NCBI GenBank assembly: GCA_947631335.1
Contig: CANRKZ010000010.1
Location: forward strand, 1 to 37,093
DNA: 37,093 bases
Origin: an uncultured Clostridia bacterium
GTDB lineage: Bacteria > Bacillota > Clostridia > TANB77 > CAG-508
Direction of reading: 5' to 3'
The notes beneath the pieces were generated by a model. That model did no database searches. It worked only from the letters and a program-made list of their open reading frames with translations, and was not told the DNA's origin. The position numbers and the translations under genes are program-made. Shown here piece by piece: positions 1 through 9,846 of the stretch; positions within the stretch are counted from its first letter, which is position 1, and the number at the start of each line of letters is the position of its first letter.

Positions 1-11
1 GAGAAAGTAAA

Positions 12-3000
12 ATGAAAATAAGAAAAATAATATCAACAATAATTACATTAACAATTCTGCTAAGTACAATATTACCTACTATAACACTTGCAGAAAATGA
101 GTTAAAAGATAGAATAAAAGATAATAATGTTGTTGAAGAACGTCAACAGATGGAAAATAATGATATTAATAAAGATAATTTCGATTCAGGTGTTGATATT
201 GAGGAAAGCATGACAAATCAGAATATAGATAATAAAGAAAATATAGATAATAAAACTGAACAAAATATAGAAGATAATAAAAGTATAAAACAAAATAAAG
301 ATGTTATTGAAAAATCAACTTCAGTAAATAACGATGAGAGTAATGAATCAGAACAAAATATTAAAAAAATACCAAATCTTCAAAATGCTAAAATATTGTA
401 TAGTTCGCATATAGAAGGAAATGGATGGGAAAAAGAATTTTCTAAAAAAGATGGAGAGTTGTCTGGGACAGAAGGACAGTCAAAAAGAATAGAAGCTATC
501 AAAATAGCATTAGGAAATGCAGAAGAAATAAAAGAAAATGCGAATATAAAGTATCAAGTACATGTACAAGATTATGGATGGATGAATTGGAAACAAAATG
601 GACAAGTAGCAGGAACGGAAGGACAAAGTAAAAGAATAGAAGCGATAAAGATAGAATTGAAAGGGATGGAAGGATATTCAGTAATATATAAAGTACATAT
701 TCAAGATAAAGGATGGAGTAAATGGTGCAATAATGGAGAAACAGCGGGAACAGAAGGAGAAGGTAAAAGGATAGAGGCAATACAGATAAAAATAGTAAGA
801 AATCCTAAAATAGAAATCAATTATACATATAATGAGGAAAAGAATATAGTAAAAGCAGAAATAACATCAGATAAAGAGTTAGATTATATTAGTGACAGTT
901 CATGGAAGTTAAGTGAAGATAAATTAACTTATACAAAAGAATATGATGTAAATGATATTTATCCAATAACAGTAAGAGATATAGATGGAATAAAAAGTAA
1001 TCTAGAAGTAAATATAACACAAGTTGTAGAGCCAAATAGTATGGTAAAATATAGTTCACATATAGAAGGAAATGGATGGGAAAAAGAATTTTCTAAAAAA
1101 GATGGAGAGTTATCTGGGACAGAAGGACAGTCAAAAAGAATAGAAGCTATCAAAATAGCATTAGGAAATGCAGAAGAAATAAAAGAAAATGCGAATATAA
1201 AGTATCAAGTACATGTACAAGATTATGGATGGATGAATTGGAAACAAAATGGACAAGTAGCAGGAACGGAAGGACAAAGTAAAAGAATAGAAGCGATAAA
1301 GATAGAATTGAAAGGGATGGAAGGATATTCAGTAATATATAAAGTACATATTCAAGATAAAGGATGGAGTAAATGGTGCAATAATGGAGAAACAGCGGGA
1401 ACAGAAGGAGAAGGTAAAAGGATAGAGGCAATACAGATAAAAATAGTAAGAAATCCTAAAATAGAAATCAATTATACATATAATGAGGAAAAGAATATAG
1501 TAAAAGCAGAAATAACATCAGATAAAGAGTTAGATTATATTAGTGACAGTTCATGGAAGTTAAGTGAAGATAAATTAACTTATACAAAAGAATATGATGT
1601 AAATGATATTTATCCAATAACAGTAAGAGATATAGATGGAATAAAAAGTAATCTAGAAGTAAATATAACACAAGTTGTAGAGCCAAATAGTATGGTAAAA
1701 TATAGTTCACATATACAAGGAGATGGATGGGAAAAGAAGTTCTCAAAAATAGATGGAGACACATCAGGAACGGAAGGCCAAAATAAAGGAATAGAAGCAA
1801 TACGAATATCACTAGGAAATTCAGAAGAAATAAAAGAAAGTGCAAGTATAAAGTATCAAGTGCATGTTCAAAATTATGGATGGATGGATTGGAGAAAAAA
1901 TGGAGAAGTAGCTGGAACAGAAGGAGAAAACAAAAGAATAGAAGCGATAAAAATAAATATAGAAGGACTCGATGGATATTGTGTAGAATATAGAACTTAT
2001 ACAGAAGGAACAGGATGGCAAAAGTGGAAAAGTGATGGAGAGATATCAGGTACAGTAGGTGAATCTAAAAAAATTGAGGCAATACAAATAAGGGTAGTAA
2101 AAAAAGAAAATAAAACAATAGAACCTAGTGTAGAATATCAGATTTCTGTAAAAAAGGATGAATGGCAAGAAAAAGTTCCAGAAAATAAAATCGCAGGAAC
2201 AACAGGAAAAGCCATAAAAGCTTTGAAAATTGAATTAAAAGGAGCGAATGAAGAAAGCTCAATACAATATAAAGTATATACTTCAAACAATTGGCAAAAT
2301 TGGGTAAATAATGGAGAAGAAACACAGATAAAAGAACAATCTAAAAGTGTAGAAGCAATACAGATAAAACTGAATAATTTAGAAGGTTATAGTGTAGAAT
2401 ATAGAGTTCAGATATCTGGGTATGGATGGCAAAAATGGAGAAAGAATGGGGAAGTAGCTGGTACAATAAATGAAGGTAAAATGATAGAAGCAATTCAAAT
2501 AAGAGTTGTATACAATACTTCAGAAATATTAGAACCAGAAGTATCTTATCAGGCATATGTACAAGAAGAAGGATGGAAGGAAGAAACAATTGAAGGTTTT
2601 GCAGCAGGAACAGAGGGACAAGGAAAAAGAATAGAAGCTCTAAAAATTAATATATCTGATGTTGATTCAAGTGCAAAGATAAAATATAGAACTCATGTGG
2701 AAGATATAGGTTGGCAAGCATGGGTAAAAAATGGTACAATGACAGGAACAACAGGTCAATCTAAAAGGATTGAAGCTATAGAGATAAAACTTGAAGGATT
2801 AGATGACTATACAGTAGAGTATCAAGTACATATCCAAGATTATGGATGGAGTGACTGGATGATAGATGGAGAGACAGCGGGAACAACAGGAAAAGGAAAA
2901 AGAATTGAAGCAATTAGAATTAAAATTGTCCCAAAGTATTATAGAAGTTATAAAGGTATTGATGTTTCAGAATTTAATGGTACAATTGATTGGCAAAGTG

Positions 3001-3569
3001 TAAAAAAATCTGGAATTCAGTTTGCAATGATTAGATGTGGATATAGGGGATACAGAAATCCAAGAATTGTGATGGATAGTAAATTTGATGAAAATATTCG
3101 AAATGCATCTGCAGTTGGAATAAAGGTAGGAATATATTTCTTTAGTCAAGCAGTATCAATTTCGGAAGCAGTTGAAGAAGCAAATTATGCTGTTAATTTA
3201 GCTAAAAAATATAATTGTGTTACATATCCGATAGCAATAGATACAGAATCATCTGGTGCTGATAATCATGATGGTAGGGCAGATGTAATAGGAACAGCAT
3301 TAAGAACAAATGTAATAGCAGCTTTTTGTAACCAAGTAAGTAATTTAGGTTACAAACCTATGATTTATGCAAGTAGAGATTGGCTTTATTATAATTTAGA
3401 AATAACAAGGCTCTTATCTTATGAAACATGGCTTGCCCATTATACGGGAAGTCCATCTATCAAAAGTAATTATAGGTATAATTATACAATGTGGCAATAT
3501 ACATCATCAGGTTCTATTTCTGGAATAAATAGTAATGTTGATATGAATATAGGATATAAAAAATATTAA
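12..3569 (+). CDS. Secreted ChW-repeat protein with C-terminal GH25 (lysozyme/muramidase) domain
   Basis: N-terminal signal peptide (MKIRKIISTIITLTILLSTILPTITLAE), Asn/Glu/Lys-rich low-complexity linker, about 15 ChW repeats (Y-x-x-H-x-Q-x-x-G-W...G-T-x-G-x-x-x-R-I-E-A-I-x-I), C-terminal GH25 signature YKGIDVSEFNGTIDWQSVKKSGIQFAMIRCGYRG...YPIAIDTES...TMWQYTSSG. Confidence 0.93.
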   Translation: MKIRKIISTIITLTILLSTILPTITLAENELKDRIKDNNVVEERQQMENNDINKDNFDSGVDIEESMTNQNIDNKENIDNKTEQNIEDNKSIKQNKDVIEKSTSVNNDESNESEQNIKKIPNLQNAKILYSSHIEGNGWEKEFSKKDGELSGTEGQSKRIEAIKIALGNAEEIKENANIKYQVHVQDYGWMNWKQNGQVAGTEGQSKRIEAIKIELKGMEGYSVIYKVHIQDKGWSKWCNNGETAGTEGEGKRIEAIQIKIVRNPKIEINYTYNEEKNIVKAEITSDKELDYISDSSWKLSEDKLTYTKEYDVNDIYPITVRDIDGIKSNLEVNITQVVEPNSMVKYSSHIEGNGWEKEFSKKDGELSGTEGQSKRIEAIKIALGNAEEIKENANIKYQVHVQDYGWMNWKQNGQVAGTEGQSKRIEAIKIELKGMEGYSVIYKVHIQDKGWSKWCNNGETAGTEGEGKRIEAIQIKIVRNPKIEINYTYNEEKNIVKAEITSDKELDYISDSSWKLSEDKLTYTKEYDVNDIYPITVRDIDGIKSNLEVNITQVVEPNSMVKYSSHIQGDGWEKKFSKIDGDTSGTEGQNKGIEAIRISLGNSEEIKESASIKYQVHVQNYGWMDWRKNGEVAGTEGENKRIEAIKINIEGLDGYCVEYRTYTEGTGWQKWKSDGEISGTVGESKKIEAIQIRVVKKENKTIEPSVEYQISVKKDEWQEKVPENKIAGTTGKAIKALKIELKGANEESSIQYKVYTSNNWQNWVNNGEETQIKEQSKSVEAIQIKLNNLEGYSVEYRVQISGYGWQKWRKNGEVAGTINEGKMIEAIQIRVVYNTSEILEPEVSYQAYVQEEGWKEETIEGFAAGTEGQGKRIEALKINISDVDSSAKIKYRTHVEDIGWQAWVKNGTMTGTTGQSKRIEAIEIKLEGLDDYTVEYQVHIQDYGWSDWMIDGETAGTTGKGKRIEAIRIKIVPKYYRSYKGIDVSEFNGTIDWQSVKKSGIQFAMIRCGYRGYRNPRIVMDSKFDENIRNASAVGIKVGIYFFSQAVSISEAVEEANYAVNLAKKYNCVTYPIAIDTESSGADNHDGRADVIGTALRTNVIAAFCNQVSNLGYKPMIYASRDWLYYNLEITRLLSYETWLAHYTGSPSIKSNYRYNYTMWQYTSSGSISGINSNVDMNIGYKKY
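399..1700 (+). repeat. Tandem direct duplication, 2 x 651 bp (399-1049 and 1050-1700), in frame (217 aa) inside the ChW/GH25 gene
   Basis: Copies match by eye apart from about 2 substitutions (ttcgcat/ttcacat; gagttgtct/gagttatct). The spurious antisense ORFs 499-780 and 1150-1431 translate identically, which confirms the 651-bp offset. Confidence 0.95.
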
Positions 3570-3576
3570 GATTTAA

Positions 3577-3612
3577 GCTAGTAGTTTATGGGAAAAACTA
3601 CTAGCATTTTTT
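3577..3612 (+). terminator. Rho-independent terminator after the GH25 gene
   Basis: GCTAGTAGTTT-atggga(aa)-AAACTACTAGC followed by ATTTTTTG. Confidence 0.85.
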
Positions 3613-3624
3613 GTCGAAAAAAGA

Positions 3625-3653
3625 TTGAAAAAGATAAAATGTAGTGATAAAAT
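3625..3653 (+). promoter_or_regulatory. Putative sigma-A promoter for the second ChW gene
   Basis: TTGAAA - 17 nt - TAAAAT, about 40 bp upstream of the ATG at 3693. Confidence 0.5.
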
Positions 3654-3692
3654 ATGAATGAATAAGATTGAAACAAAAAAGGGGGTACTAAA

Positions 3693-6600
3693 ATGAATAT
3701 AAGAAGAACAATATCGATAATAACTTTTTTTATCATTGTTTCAAGTGTATTTATACCTACTACAACATTAGCATTAGATGAAATAAAAGAGATAGATAAT
3801 ACTATAAAAGAAGAGGAGGAAATAATTCAGGACGATATTAAAAATAAGGAAAACAAACAAGAAAATACTACAAAAGATGAGAAAAAAACTGAAGACAGTT
3901 CAAAAAATGAAGATGTAGAAAAAGAAGAAAACGATACAAATAAAAATGATAATAAATTAGATGAAAATATAGAAGAAAAAGAAAATATAAAAAAGAACAC
4001 AACAGATAATAATACAACAAAAATAATAGAACAGGAATTAAATTCTACAACACAACCATTGATGAGCACAAAAGATGAAAATATTGAAGCAGCATTATCA
4101 GTTTCTTATAGAACACATGTACAAGAAGAAGGATGGCAAGAATATGTAAAAGATGGACAAACATCAGGAACATCAGGAAAAGGGCTAAGATTAGAAGCAA
4201 TTAATATACAGTTATCGAATAATACAAGTGAAAATATAAATATTAAGTATCAAGTCCATGTACAAGATATAGGTTGGCAAGATTGGAAACAAAATGGTGA
4301 ACTGTCAGGAACATCAGGAAAAGGGCTAAGATTAGAAGGTATTAGAATTTGCTTGGATAGTTCTGAAGAATATTCAATTATGTATAGAGTCCATGTACAA
4401 GATATAGGTTGGCAAGATTGGAAAATAGATGGAGAAATGGCAGGAACATCTGGAAAATCCTTAAGATTAGAAGCAATAGAAATTAAAATAGTTAAAAAAC
4501 AAAAAAAAGGAATGTTATGTATAGAAACACCAACTAATGAAAGTACATATTATAATTCAGAAACTTCTAATATAACGGTTAAAGGATGGAAGATGGCAAA
4601 TGTATCAGATACCTATATAAAAGCATATGTAAATGATACACAAATTGATTCTGAAACAATTAAATATGATGAAAGACCTGATATAATAAAAGAAATAACC
4701 AATTACGGAACAGCAATCCAAAATCCAATACCAGGATATGAGTTTAACATTGATGTTTCCAAGCTAAAAGACGGCTTTAATACAATAAAAATAGACTTGT
4801 TTTCTGATAGTACAAAACTAGAAACAAAGAGTATAACAATTAAGTGGGATAAAAATTTACATGTACAATATAACACACATGTACAAGAAGAAGGATGGCA
4901 AGATTGGAAAACAGATGGAGAAATGGCAGGAACATCAGGAAAAGGCCTAAGATTGGAAGCAATGAATATAAAGTTACTAAATAATCAAAATGAAAATTTG
5001 AATATAAAATACCAAGTACATGTTCAATCTGAAGGATGGCAAGATTGGAAACAAAATGGTGAACTAGCAGGAACATCAGGGAAAGGATTAAGACTAGAAG
5101 CTATTAAAATTTACTTAGATAGCTCTAAAGACTATTCAATTATGTACAGAGTACATGTTCAAGATGAAGGATGGCAAGATTGGAAAACAGATGGAGAAAT
5201 GGCAGGAACGTCAGGAAAATCCTTAAGATTAGAAGCAATAGAAATTAAAATAGTAGAGAAAAAAATAAAAAGTAGGATGTGTATAGAAACACCGACGAAT
5301 GGAAGAACATATTATAATTTGGAAACTTCTAATATAACCGTCACAGGATGGAAAATGGCAGATGTATCAGATACTTATATAAAAGCATATATGGATAATA
5401 AAGCAATCGATTCTACATCTATTAAATATAATAAAAGACCAGACATAATAAGAGAAATAACTGATTATGGAACAGAAATACAAAATCCAACACCAGGTTA
5501 TAGCTTTAATGTTGATTTTTCAAATTTAGAAGGTGGAAATCATACCATAAAAATTGAAATGTGGTATAAAGATAAACTTTTAACAACGGATAGTACAACA
5601 TTTTATTTGGATACCAATATACATATTAAATATAGTGCACACGTAGAAGATATAGGATGGCAAGAATATGTAGAAGATGGAGCAATCATAGGAACAATGG
5701 GAAAAGAACTAAGGATAGAAGCTTTAAAGATTCAATTAATAAATGCACCATCCACCGTACATATTAAATATAAATCTTATGTTCAAGGTAAGTGGTCAGA
5801 TTATGTAAGAGATGGACAAGAAACAGGAACAACAGGAAAAGGATTGAGATTAGAAGCTATTCAAATAGAAATAGAAGGAGCAGAAAGATATAGTGTAGAA
5901 TATAGATCACATGTTCAAAATATTGGATGGCAATCTTGGGCTTCGAATGGTATGGGGTCTGGAACAAAAGATCAATGGTTAAGGCTAGAAGCATTACAAA
6001 TAAGAATAGTAAAAACAGAAAATACAGTTGTGCCAAAGGTAAAATATTCTAGCCATAATGCATTAAATGGTTGGATGCAATATTGTGAAAATGGTGTTAT
6101 ATCCGGAAGTACAAACAATGGAACAAAATTAGATGCTATAAAAATTGGACTAGAAAATAGCAGTACAGCACATATAAAATACAGTGTGCATGTCCAAAAC
6201 ATAGGTTGGCTAGAGAATGTACAGGATAATGACCAAGCAGGAACAAGTAGTTCGGCAAATGGTATAGAAGCCATTAAAATTGAATCAGATGGATTAAGTG
6301 GATATTCTATAGAATATAGAGTCTATATAATTGGAAAAGGATGGCAGGATTGGAAATATGATGGAGAAGTAGCGGGAACTACAGGTCAAAGCCTACAAAT
6401 TAGTGCTATTCAAATAAAAATAGGAATAAAAACATATGTAAAAAAACCAAATTCCTCAAATTTTTCAACCTTAGATGAATCAAAATATCCAGGATTTAAA
6501 CAAGCATTGCAACAATTACAAAGTAAATATCCAAATTGGACATTAAAGATAGTGTATACAGGTTTAAAATGGAATGATGTTTTAGATGCAGAAGAACGAT

Positions 6601-7331
6601 ATAGCAATGGTGAACCATATAGTTTGACACAGGAAACAGGAAATTGGAGAGATTCTTCAGATAAAAATTCATATCAAGGAGGATGGTACAAGGCATCAAG
6701 AGCAGCAATAGCTTATATGATGGATCCACGAAATAGCTTAGACCAGTATTATGTTTTTCAATTTCAAAATTTAAATACATCTTCAATAGAAAATGTTGAA
6801 AATGTCTCTGCTATGACGAATGGAACATATTTACAAAATTATTGCAATACTATAGTAGAAGCATCTAAAAGTTATAATGTTAGTGCGTTTCATTTAGCTT
6901 CAAGAATGATATTAGAGCAAGGAACATCAGGATGGAGTGTTAATGGATACCAATATAATGGTGTAACCGTATACAACTATGCTAATATTAAAGCAACTGG
7001 AAAAACAGATAAAGATATAGCAGAAAGTGGAGCAGCATATGCATGGTCTAATAAATGGTTTACACCGGAATTTTGTATAAACGGAACAGCTAAGTGGATT
7101 TATGATAATTATTTAAGCAATGGACAAAACACAAAATATTTTGAAAAGTATAATGTGGTAGCACAGCCATTTTATACACACCAATATATGCAAAATATTA
7201 GAGCAGCAAATGATGAAGGAAAAAACACAGCAAAAAGTCTTGAAAGTCGTGGATTACTAGATTATCCTTATGAATTTTTAATACCAGTTTACGAAGATAT
7301 GCCATCATCTGCTTGCCCAAGACCTAACTAA
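3693..7331 (+). CDS. Secreted ChW-repeat protein with Ig-like inserts and C-terminal glucosaminidase-type (peptidoglycan hydrolase) domain
   Basis: Signal peptide, K/E/N-rich linker, about 12 ChW repeats, two copies of an Ig-like segment (ETPTN..TYYN.ETSNITV.GWKMA.VSDTYIKAY), C-terminal segment typical of clostridial endo-beta-N-acetylglucosaminidase-like proteins (YPNWTLKIVYTGLKWNDVLDAE...FHLASRMILEQGTSGWSVNG...YNYANIKATG). RBS gggggt upstream. Confidence 0.88.
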   Translation: MNIRRTISIITFFIIVSSVFIPTTTLALDEIKEIDNTIKEEEEIIQDDIKNKENKQENTTKDEKKTEDSSKNEDVEKEENDTNKNDNKLDENIEEKENIKKNTTDNNTTKIIEQELNSTTQPLMSTKDENIEAALSVSYRTHVQEEGWQEYVKDGQTSGTSGKGLRLEAINIQLSNNTSENINIKYQVHVQDIGWQDWKQNGELSGTSGKGLRLEGIRICLDSSEEYSIMYRVHVQDIGWQDWKIDGEMAGTSGKSLRLEAIEIKIVKKQKKGMLCIETPTNESTYYNSETSNITVKGWKMANVSDTYIKAYVNDTQIDSETIKYDERPDIIKEITNYGTAIQNPIPGYEFNIDVSKLKDGFNTIKIDLFSDSTKLETKSITIKWDKNLHVQYNTHVQEEGWQDWKTDGEMAGTSGKGLRLEAMNIKLLNNQNENLNIKYQVHVQSEGWQDWKQNGELAGTSGKGLRLEAIKIYLDSSKDYSIMYRVHVQDEGWQDWKTDGEMAGTSGKSLRLEAIEIKIVEKKIKSRMCIETPTNGRTYYNLETSNITVTGWKMADVSDTYIKAYMDNKAIDSTSIKYNKRPDIIREITDYGTEIQNPTPGYSFNVDFSNLEGGNHTIKIEMWYKDKLLTTDSTTFYLDTNIHIKYSAHVEDIGWQEYVEDGAIIGTMGKELRIEALKIQLINAPSTVHIKYKSYVQGKWSDYVRDGQETGTTGKGLRLEAIQIEIEGAERYSVEYRSHVQNIGWQSWASNGMGSGTKDQWLRLEALQIRIVKTENTVVPKVKYSSHNALNGWMQYCENGVISGSTNNGTKLDAIKIGLENSSTAHIKYSVHVQNIGWLENVQDNDQAGTSSSANGIEAIKIESDGLSGYSIEYRVYIIGKGWQDWKYDGEVAGTTGQSLQISAIQIKIGIKTYVKKPNSSNFSTLDESKYPGFKQALQQLQSKYPNWTLKIVYTGLKWNDVLDAEERYSNGEPYSLTQETGNWRDSSDKNSYQGGWYKASRAAIAYMMDPRNSLDQYYVFQFQNLNTSSIENVENVSAMTNGTYLQNYCNTIVEASKSYNVSAFHLASRMILEQGTSGWSVNGYQYNGVTVYNYANIKATGKTDKDIAESGAAYAWSNKWFTPEFCINGTAKWIYDNYLSNGQNTKYFEKYNVVAQPFYTHQYMQNIRAANDEGKNTAKSLESRGLLDYPYEFLIPVYEDMPSSACPRPN
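4100..5623 (+). repeat. Diverged tandem repeat of about 762 bp (ChW triplet plus Ig-like domain, two copies)
   Basis: gtatagaaacacc(a/g)ac(t/g)aatg at about 4519 and 5281 (offset 762 bp), each flanked by homologous ChW triplets. Outer boundaries are approximate. Confidence 0.8.
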
Positions 7332-7383
7332 ATAAAATACAATTTTATATCAATAGTTTTTTTGAGGTAGAAAATATTGAAAG

Positions 7384-7406
7384 GAGGTTACTTTTTTAGT
7401 AACCTC
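7384..7406. terminator. Hairpin, possible terminator after the glucosaminidase gene
   Basis: GAGGTTACT-ttttt-AGTAACCTC perfect 9-bp stem. The downstream T-tract is weak. Confidence 0.45.
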
Positions 7407-7546
7407 TAAATTATTTATCCACTCCAATATTTATTATAGAAATATAAATTTTATAATTCTGAAATGAGTTTTTTAAAATATACAAGTTTAAATAGTATTG
7501 CAAAGATGGATTTATTATGATACAATTCGGCATAAAGGGGGAGAAT

Positions 7547-8662
7547 ATGATAGATTTTAATGTACCAACGTATGTTGGAAAAGAAAAAGAATATATAAGT
7601 AAAGCAATTGATAATAAAAAAATATGTGGAGATGGAGAATTTACAAAAAAATGTCATAAATGGTTAAATGAAAAAACAAATTCAAATGTCTTATTAACAA
7701 CTTCTTGTAGTCATGCTTTAGACATGTCAGCAATTTTATCAGATATAAAATCGGGAGATGAAGTAATTATGCCATCTTTTACATTTGTATCAACTGCTGA
7801 TGCATTTGTACTTAGAGGAGCAAAAGTTGTTTTTGTAGATATTAGACCAGACACAATGAACATAAATGAAAAATTAATAGAAGAAGCTATAACAGAAAAA
7901 ACAAGGGCAATTGTACCAGTGCATTATGCAGGAGTAGCGTGTGAAATGGACACAATAATGGAAATTGCCAAAAAACATCACTTATTGGTTATTGAAGATG
8001 CAGCTCAAGGAGTTATGAGTGAATATAAAGGAAAACCACTCGGAACAATGGGTGATTATGGATGTTATAGTTTTCACGAAACTAAAAATTATAGTATGGG
8101 CGAAGGTGGAGCTTTATTAGTAAAAGACAAAGATAACTTTGAAAGAGCTGAAATAATAAGAGAAAAAGGTACTGATCGCAGCAGATTTTTTAGAGGGCAG
8201 GTTGATAAATATACTTGGGTAGATGCAGGATCTTCTTATTTACCAAGCGATATAAATGCTGCATATTTATATGCACAATTAGAAAAAGCAGAAGATATCA
8301 ATGAAAAGAGATTACACTTATGGGATTTATATTATGAAAGTTTACAAGATGTTAAGAATATAGAATTACCATATATTCCTAAAGAATGTAAACATAATGC
8401 TCACATGTTTTATATTAAAACAAAAAATATGGAGGAAAGAACAAGACTAATAAAATATTTAAAAGAAAATGATATTTTAACTGTATTTCATTATATACCA
8501 TTACATTCATCCCCAGCAGGAAAAAAATATGGAAGATTTAATGGAGAAGATAAGTATACAACTAAAGAAAGTGAGAGATTACTTAGACTTCCAATGTACT
8601 ATGGTTTGAAAGATAAAGAAGTATTAGAAGTTTGTGATAAGATAAAAAAATTCTATAAATAG
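7547..8662 (+). CDS. DegT/DnrJ/EryC1-family PLP aminotransferase, WecE/RffA-like (dTDP-4-amino-4,6-dideoxyhexose transaminase)
   Basis: PLP lysine context SFHETKNYSMGEGGALL; N-terminal IDFNVPTYVGKEKEYISKAIDNKKICGDGEFTKKC resembles the RffA/WecE family. ATG at 7547 follows gggggag and is preferred over 7517. Confidence 0.88.
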   Translation: MIDFNVPTYVGKEKEYISKAIDNKKICGDGEFTKKCHKWLNEKTNSNVLLTTSCSHALDMSAILSDIKSGDEVIMPSFTFVSTADAFVLRGAKVVFVDIRPDTMNINEKLIEEAITEKTRAIVPVHYAGVACEMDTIMEIAKKHHLLVIEDAAQGVMSEYKGKPLGTMGDYGCYSFHETKNYSMGEGGALLVKDKDNFERAEIIREKGTDRSRFFRGQVDKYTWVDAGSSYLPSDINAAYLYAQLEKAEDINEKRLHLWDLYYESLQDVKNIELPYIPKECKHNAHMFYIKTKNMEERTRLIKYLKENDILTVFHYIPLHSSPAGKKYGRFNGEDKYTTKESERLLRLPMYYGLKDKEVLEVCDKIKKFYK

Positions 8663-8676
8663 GAGTAAGCTAAATT

Positions 8677-9807
8677 ATGAAAGGTAAAATAGTAATAATA
8701 GGAGCAAATGATTTTCAAAATCAATTAATACTAAAAGCAAAAAGTCTAGGTTATGAAACACATGTATTTGCGTGGAAAGATGGAGCCATTGGAGAAAAAA
8801 CAGCAGATTATTTCTATCCAATAAGTATTGTTGAAAAAGAAGAAATTCTAAAAAAGTGTAGAGAAATTAATCCAGATGGAATATGCTCTATTGCATCTGA
8901 TTTAGCAACAATCACGGTTAATTATGTAGCAGAAAAATTAGGACTTCCTTGTAATCCAACTTCAATTACATTGCAATGTACAAACAAATATGAAATGCGA
9001 AAAAAAATGAAAGAAAATGATGTTAAAACACCAGGATTTATAAAGTTAAGTAATGATATTTCAACCTGGAAAATAAAAGATCTAGTATTTCCTATAATAG
9101 TTAAACCAACAGATAGATCAGGAAGTAGAGGAATAACTAAGGTATTTAATAAAGAAGATTTAGATAAGGCAGTACATTATGCAACAAAAGATTCTTTTGA
9201 AAAAATGGCAATAGCTGAAGAATATATAGAAGGAGACGAATATAGTTGTGAATGTATTTCATATAAAGGTAAACATTATTTTTTAGCCTTTACAAAAAAA
9301 TACACAACCGGTTCGCCAAATTTTATAGAAACTGCTCATGAAGAACCATCCGATATAAGTGAAGAAATTCAAAATGAGATTAAAGAAAATATATTTAAAG
9401 CATTAACAGCATTAGGAATAGAAAATGGAGCAAGTCATACAGAATTTAAAGTAGATAAAAATGGAAAATTTGGTATTATCGAAATCGGAGCTAGAATGGG
9501 TGGAGATTGTATAGGATCAGATTTAGTTCAAATATCTACAGGATATGATTTTATAAAAATGGTTATTGATGTAGCAGTAGGAAATAAACCAGACTTTACA
9601 AAAATAACAAAACCAACAAAAGCAGTCATAAAATTTATATTTACAGAAAAAGATTTGGAAGAAATGAAGAAATTTAAGCAAGAACATCCAGACCAGATTT
9701 ATAGAATTAGTGATATGCAATTAGAAAATTTAGGAAAGACGACTGATAGCTCAAGTAGAATAGGATATTATATTTATACACCAGAAAAAAATAACAAATT
9801 ATCTTAA
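8677..9807 (+). CDS. ATP-grasp domain ligase (carbamoyl-phosphate synthase-like ATP-grasp fold)
   Basis: Preceding-domain motif IVIIGANDFQNQLILKAKSLGY, FPIIVKPTDRSGSRGI, EEYIEGDEYSCECI, IEIGARMGGDCIGSDLV metal/ATP motifs. Confidence 0.85.
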   Translation: MKGKIVIIGANDFQNQLILKAKSLGYETHVFAWKDGAIGEKTADYFYPISIVEKEEILKKCREINPDGICSIASDLATITVNYVAEKLGLPCNPTSITLQCTNKYEMRKKMKENDVKTPGFIKLSNDISTWKIKDLVFPIIVKPTDRSGSRGITKVFNKEDLDKAVHYATKDSFEKMAIAEEYIEGDEYSCECISYKGKHYFLAFTKKYTTGSPNFIETAHEEPSDISEEIQNEIKENIFKALTALGIENGASHTEFKVDKNGKFGIIEIGARMGGDCIGSDLVQISTGYDFIKMVIDVAVGNKPDFTKITKPTKAVIKFIFTEKDLEEMKKFKQEHPDQIYRISDMQLENLGKTTDSSSRIGYYIYTPEKNNKLS

Positions 9808-9846
9808 ATTAAGATGAGTATTATTAAAAATATAAAGGAGGAAACA

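Noticed and set aside
499-3149. Many minus-strand ORFs within the ChW genes (e.g. 499-780, 1150-1431, 2341-2589, 3827-4069)
   Set aside because: Leu/Phe/Ser-rich antisense translations of a repetitive AT-rich coding sequence; no RBS logic, and the identical pair is explained by the 651-bp duplication.
399-6430. Possible CRISPR-like or satellite array
   Set aside because: Repeats are in-frame protein-coding ChW modules with codon-level divergence, not short direct repeats with unique spacers.
7517-7546. Upstream ATG for the WecE-like aminotransferase
   Set aside because: The start at 7547 has a gggggag RBS and matches the expected family N-terminus; the extension has no RBS.
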